In this document: positions 59,223 to 64,000 of the stretch, one piece after another
Numbering within the stretch: position 1 is the stretch's first letter
Layout: each line of letters begins with the position of its first letter
Source: Diplonema japonicum
Taxonomy: Eukaryota; Euglenozoa; Diplonemea; Diplonemida; Diplonemidae
Length of the DNA stretch: 64,000 nucleotides
Assembly: GCA_964019335.1 (NCBI GenBank)
Contig: OZ025653.1
Coordinates: 186,001 to 250,000, forward strand
Direction of reading: 5' to 3'
The notes under the pieces: model-generated
The model's database searches: none
Seen by the model: only the letters and a program-made list of their open reading frames with translations
Told to the model about the DNA's origin: nothing
Made by a program: the position numbers and the translations under genes

Positions 59223-60967
59223 TGAAAGGAGTGGTGGAATCTTGTTCTAAAAAAAAAAAAAAAGGGGGGGGATGCCTACACCTATTACCTTCCCTGCCCC
59301 CTTCTTCTGCTTTTTTCTTTTTCTTTTTTACCGTTTTGTGGTAAAAGGTACATAGTTTCGATGGATGGCTCCAGTGACTAACTAACCTCTTCCTAAACAA
59401 ATAGAGAGAAAACCCCCTTTACAATGTTTAAAAAAAAAAAAAAGGAAGGGACAAAAAAAAAAGGGGGAAATTCCTTTCCCCCCCTTCCTCTTTTGTTTTC
59501 TTTTTTTGAAAAAAGAAAAAAAAAATATAAAACCCACTCACCTTCCCTTTAACTCTACCCTTCTTACCCAAGCATTTAAGGGACAAGAGAGCGGAAGAGG
59601 AAAAGGGGGAAGAGGCAGGGGGAAAAGGGGAGGGAGGGAATAAAAAAAAAATGAAATATTTTGCCACAGCCATAACATACATACTTTTCTTTTTTTTTTT
59701 TGGGAAAAAAATTTAAAACCATTTATGAAAAAAAAGGGGGGGGGAAACTCTCACTTTAACCCTGCCAATATAGGCAATCTGACATACAGATGTGGCAAGT
59801 GTTTGGCTGTCACATGTTTGCACGAATGCCCGGGCATGGATCATACTCGAAAAGAAAAAAATAAAAAGGAAAAAAGAGAAATCCAGAGCCGCAAAGGATA
59901 AAGATGAAAAAAAATATAAATGCAATCTAATTTTTCTTCTTTTTGCAGTCTTGTATTTCTTTTCTTTTACCGCCAATCCGCATGCTGCCAACCTTTAATT
60001 ACCTCCTTGTCTGCTGACCTAAGGTTTTTTCTCAATAAGTGGGTCATACAGCAAAAAAAGGGGAAATAAAAAATAAAAAAAAAGGTTGGTTCGCAAAAAA
60101 AGTTGTTATTTCTTTCTCTTTTTTTTTTCTTCTTTCTTTTTTCTTTTTTTCCCGAGAGAATAAAAAAAAAAAAAAGAAAGAATAAAAAAAGAAAAAACGG
60201 TGGGGTCCTGTTAACTTTTTTTTTTCGTTCTGTTTTCTTTTCTTTTTTTCCTTCTTTCTTTTCTTTTTTTCTTTTTTTTTTTTGTTTCCCTTGAGAAGTA
60301 CACGCATCACCAGTAATAAATAACCATTCCATTGTTGAGGTGGTTTCAAGACACACATTTAAACGATCGGGGCGTGGAGGGGGCATGGGGGTGGAGGAAG
60401 ATGGGGAGGAAGCACGTTAAGAGGATTCCTGGAAGCAAAAGGCAGAGTAACTTTTTTTCTTTTTCTTTTTCTTTTTCTTTTTTTTGTACTCAAAAAACAG
60501 ACCGTATTGTTAAAAGAAAAAAAAAATACGGTAAGTGGGGCTTCCAACGTATTTCCCCCGTGCGCGATATCATTAACAGAAAATTCTTGGTTTTTTTGAT
60601 TTTGAATTTGCTTGAAAAAATAGTTTTTCGCAAAAAAGATTTTTTTTTTTCTTCCTGCCGAATAAGGAATTATATAAAGAGGGGAGGGAGGAGGGGAGGG
60701 AGGGTGATAAGTGAGGATGTAATGAAGAAATATACCCAGCTAGCTCTTTTTTTTTCTTTTTTTTTCTTTTCCTCTTCTTCGTTTCTCTTCTTTCGTTGTT
60801 CTCATTAAATACAGTACACACCCAAATACACACCAGTTTGTTTAAAGCTGCATACATTCGCTGTTTTCTTTTTTTGAAAGGGGGGAGAGGCGTTTTCCTT
60901 TCTGAAAAGCCTTTTTTTTTTTTGAAAACGATATAATTTCAGGTTGATCACATAATACTTATAATAA

Positions 60968-61007
<40 letters not shown>

Positions 61008-61468
61008 AAAAAACCTTCCAGGAGCGGAGGAAGATCGCAAAAAACTTCAATTTACAAGAAAAAAAAAAAACCCCCCTTTTACTACAAAAAAAAAAACTGC
61101 TAGAAATGGGGGAAATCGCAAAAATTTCATTACAAAAGGCTTTTAGGGACTCTTTTTTGTTCACACAATCCTCGAGGGATGGAACTTGCAAACAACGGCA
61201 GTTCCCCCCCCCTTTTTTTTGCCTTTCGTGCGTAGGTTGCTTGGGTCCCTTGGTACAAGTAGTCAACAAGAAGAGATTTTGTTTTAAATAAATAAAGAAA
61301 TGTAAGATGCTGGGGGAAAATGAGGGGGGGGATAATAATTCTTTAGAACTATATGTTGTTGTTCGCTTTTAAAACGCTGCGAAAGTCTTTATTACAACTC
61401 GCATACAGTTATAAAAAAAAATATTTTTCTGAAAGATAACAAAAAAAAAAAAAGCTAGCTCACGGCAG

Positions 61469-61488
61469 TGAGAGAGAGAGAGAGAGAG
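61469..61488 (+). repeat. (GA)10 microsatellite
   Basis: Uninterrupted GA dinucleotide tract in the non-coding right arm. Confidence 0.9.
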
Positions 61489-62317
61489 CCCTCATTTGAA
61501 CATCTCTGTCCTCTGTCTCGGCTTATCTACCCCCTTGCCCCCCCCCAAAAAAATGTATATGAGGAACTAGTACACAATGAAACGGGAGAGGAAGTAACAC
61601 AGAGAAGTAAAAAATACAAAAAAAAATCTTTTTTTGTTTGCCAACAACAAGCAATAAAGTACTCATCAAGAAAGCCCTTTAGTAACCAAACAATGAGCTA
61701 TGGGGTTGTGCAGCACTATGGATAAAAAAAGCAGGAAGCCTTCTTTGTTTTGCTAGTCTGCATTAAATTTATGAAGTAACATGAGGGGAGAGAGGAGGGA
61801 CGTAATAAAAAAAAATCTTTCTTTTTTTCTCATTTTTTTCTTTTTTTACAAGTCATGGGTAAGAAATAAAGAAAAAGAGGGCTCTGGCAAGATAAGGGAA
61901 AAACCTTACAAAAAAGAAAAGGGGGAGGGGGGGGGAATTTCTTCCCTGCCCTCATTCTTCTTTTTTTTTTCTTTTTCTTTTTACCCCCTACTAACCGTTG
62001 CCACTCTCCTGTCCCTCTTTTTAAATTTCTTTCTTTTGTTCCCCGCCCCACAAACGACGGTTTAAAAAGCTATTTTTTTCCAAAAAAAAAAATACTTGTG
62101 AGGGGTCGAACCCGGTTTAAAAAAACTTTTTTTTTCTTCTTTTTTTTTTGCACGCAACTACCTAATAAAGAGATTGCTGTTAACCAAGAAATCAAAAATC
62201 ACTCGGATCAAAAGATTTCACTCCTCAAGAATAATCATATTGTTTTTTGTTTTTTTGTTTTTTTGTTTTTTTTTTTTTTTTTTTTTTTTTTGTTTGTGCA
62301 TCACTATTTTCAGGTTA

Positions 62318-62352
<35 letters not shown>

Positions 62353-62863
62353 ATTGCCTTTTAACCCGAAGCAAGTGTTGCCGTAAGAGAAAAAAAAAAA
62401 AAAAAATATCATTATTAATTTCGCGTGCAAAATGTTGTTTTTTTTTTCCCCTTAATTCTTCCTTTTTTTTTTGCTTGAAAAAGAATGTAAATATATCAAC
62501 GCAATTAAATAAAAAATTAAATGTATGAATTAGAATAGATTTTTTGCCCTCTTACTTGTTGGGATTTAAAAGGGAAAAAGTGGGCGGCCTTGTGTGACTT
62601 AACAAGACTACAAAGAAATAAGGGGGCAAAATAAAAAGGGGGGAAAAAAAACTTTAATTTTTTAATAAAAAAGCAGAGGGGTAAAACATTATTTCTTTTT
62701 TTTTTTTTGCAAGCCGCGTTATAAAAGTAATTCCGCGATTTGAGGATCTCTTTCTTCTTTCTTTCTTTTTTCTTTTTTACCCCGTGGGTGACACCCCCCC
62801 CCCCCCCCCCCCTACCCCAAAAGACATCGCATTTATCTCAATTGTACTCTTTTTTCTTTAGAG

Positions 62864-62881
62864 ATATATATATATATATAT
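62864..62881 (+). repeat. (AT)9 microsatellite
   Basis: Alternating AT of about 18 nt followed by T and A runs. Confidence 0.85.
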
Positions 62882-64000
62882 TTTTTTTTTAAAAAAAATA
62901 AAAAGGCCAAATCCAAACTAAAGGTGGCCTATCAGGGCAGGAACAAAGGAGTCACGTTATTTTTCTGATTTCTTTTTGCAACCCCTTCGCCTTTTACATA
63001 ATGACCCATGAACACTGTCGAAAATTCAAGGTATATAACGACCCTCTTACCACCAACTGACAATTTCAACCCCCCGTTTCCGTTTTAAGAAAAATCGGAA
63101 CTTCAGTTCAGTTTTGTGCTCATTATTGGTCGGTAAGAAAATAGCTATTTCTCCCTTTTTTTTTTCCTTTTTTTTTTTCTTCTTTTTTTTCCCCCTCTTT
63201 TTCCCATCATGCATTTCCAAAAAAAAGAAAGGGGAAAAAGAAAGTCATGTTGTAAAAAAAAAAAAAAAAAAGATGAATTTTCAGTTTCTTTTTTCTTTCG
63301 AATAAAAAAGAATTTACGGAGGGGGAGGAAGAAAAAAAAAAGGAAATTGAAGGCTATAACAAGAACACCATGGATGAGGAGAGGGAGAAAAGAAAGAAAA
63401 GAGGGAAGGGAGGAAGGATGGAAGGAAGAAGAGAAAAGAAAGAATAGAAGAAAGTAAAGGGAAAAAAAAACTATAGCTCTCAATCAAGAGGGCAGGTGCA
63501 CCAACCGGCGTTTTTTTTTCTTTCTTTTTTTTCGCTTGCTTTCTTTCATTTATTTTTTTGTTTGCTGAACAGTTTAGATCTAAAAAAAAAAAAAATCTCA
63601 CTTCTGACTGTCTTGAAGAAGAGTAGCCAAAGTTGAAAATATAAGCTTTCTTCATGTTTTTTATTTTATTTTTTATTTTAGTTCATTTTTGCTTGATTTT
63701 CTTTTTTGAAACTCCTGTTTAACAGAAAGAAAAATCGCTTCGAATTTCCTTTTTTTTTTTTTAAATTGCATTTTCTTTTTTTTTTGATAAAAAAAAATAT
63801 TTTTCTTTCTAAACAGGAGACTACCTTTTGGAGAAAAGGGTAAAAAAAATCTTTTTTGAGGCTCGCAATATCTTTTTTTTTTTTTTTTTCCTTCTTGCAA
63901 CTTGTATTATTTCTCTCCCGCCCCCCACCTCCCCCCCCCTTTCCCCCTCTGTACCTCAACTCAAAGAAAAATGCACATTTCTTTAAAAAAAGAGGAAAAC

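Larger units (their letters stand above)
57439..64000. other. 6.5-kb homopolymer-rich region without a supported gene
   Basis: All frames here encode Lys-, Phe- or Pro-rich strings. The region holds many A and T runs over 20 nt, C19 at 62794-62812, a GGGGA repeat, GA and TA microsatellites, and a G8-TTTT-C7 hairpin near 58400-58422. A T-arm-like sequence lies at 62102-62115. A slightly more complex patch at about 59760-59990 includes a TGCC-AATATA-GGCA hairpin. I found no rRNA, snRNA or spliced-leader gene. It may be the start of the transcription unit or the space to the next one. Confidence 0.7.

Noticed and set aside
62091-62122. tRNA gene on the minus strand suggested by GGGTTCGACCCC and a following T run
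   Set aside because: Only the T-arm-like part is present; the 5' half is A-rich and gives no D arm, anticodon arm or matching acceptor strand.
1-64000. CRISPR array, prokaryotic operon, ribosome-binding sites
   Set aside because: No spaced direct repeats exist, and spliceosomal introns and eukaryotic proteins exclude a prokaryotic source.

Overview
This is nuclear DNA from a protist, not bacterial. All the genes I can support lie on the minus strand. They stand head to tail, usually 58-234 nt apart, in blocks separated by gaps made of A, T, G and C homopolymers. Six genes are split by spliceosomal introns, most only 29-46 nt long, with GTRYG-type donors and CAG acceptors; in every one the joined exons keep a single frame. 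Almost every start codon sits 1-38 nt downstream of a CAG or TAG that looks like an intron 3' end. Polycistronic units with short spacers and acceptor-like sites at each start resemble the spliced-leader gene organisation of Euglenozoa. The EFL-type elongation factor (EFL is known from diplonemids, some kinetoplastids and some euglenids), a trypanosomatid-like membrane cyclase and the cis introns agree best with a diplonemid-like euglenozoan. This placement is inference; no rRNA or spliced-leader gene is in the window.

Layout, left to right: a degenerate DEAD-box-like protein running off the left edge (1-1102); a two-TM receptor adenylate cyclase with seven exons (1225-4521); a homopolymer gap; a retroelement-like fragment (6347-6802); a membrane-anchored Tudor-like repeat protein (6857-8824); a cytochrome b561-like protein (8999-9631); a hypothetical protein (9804-11027); a 4,410-residue intronless secreted/surface protein (11148-24380); a PDZ protein (24487-25569); a hypothetical protein (25804-26220); EFL (26352-27808); UPF1, the NMD helicase (28419-32257), with one 640-nt intron holding a 17-bp inverted repeat and a tRNA-like segment; a 2,432-residue PH/TH1-like plus RUN-domain protein (32501-39872); a 3.8-kb gap; a small acidic protein (43637-43981); an AAAP amino-acid permease (44725-46338); GCP3 (46452-49091); three proteins of unknown or structural type (49199-53411); a four-EF-hand protein (53474-55012); an FSH-family serine hydrolase (55071-55682); a doubtful small ORF; and a small, probably dually acylated protein (56928-57438). 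The last 6.5 kb (57439-64000) has no gene I can support.

Functional themes: the 46-55 kb block holds gamma-tubulin complex protein GCP3, an Sfi1-like protein and EF-hand proteins, which together suggest a basal-body or cytoskeletal neighbourhood. The other genes are unrelated housekeeping, signalling and surface functions, as expected if co-transcription here does not mean co-function. The most unusual items are the near-minimal introns, the inverted-repeat intron in UPF1, the giant surface protein, the Tudor-like repeats on a membrane anchor, the PH/RUN giant, and a 77-nt self-complementary island at 41579-41655.
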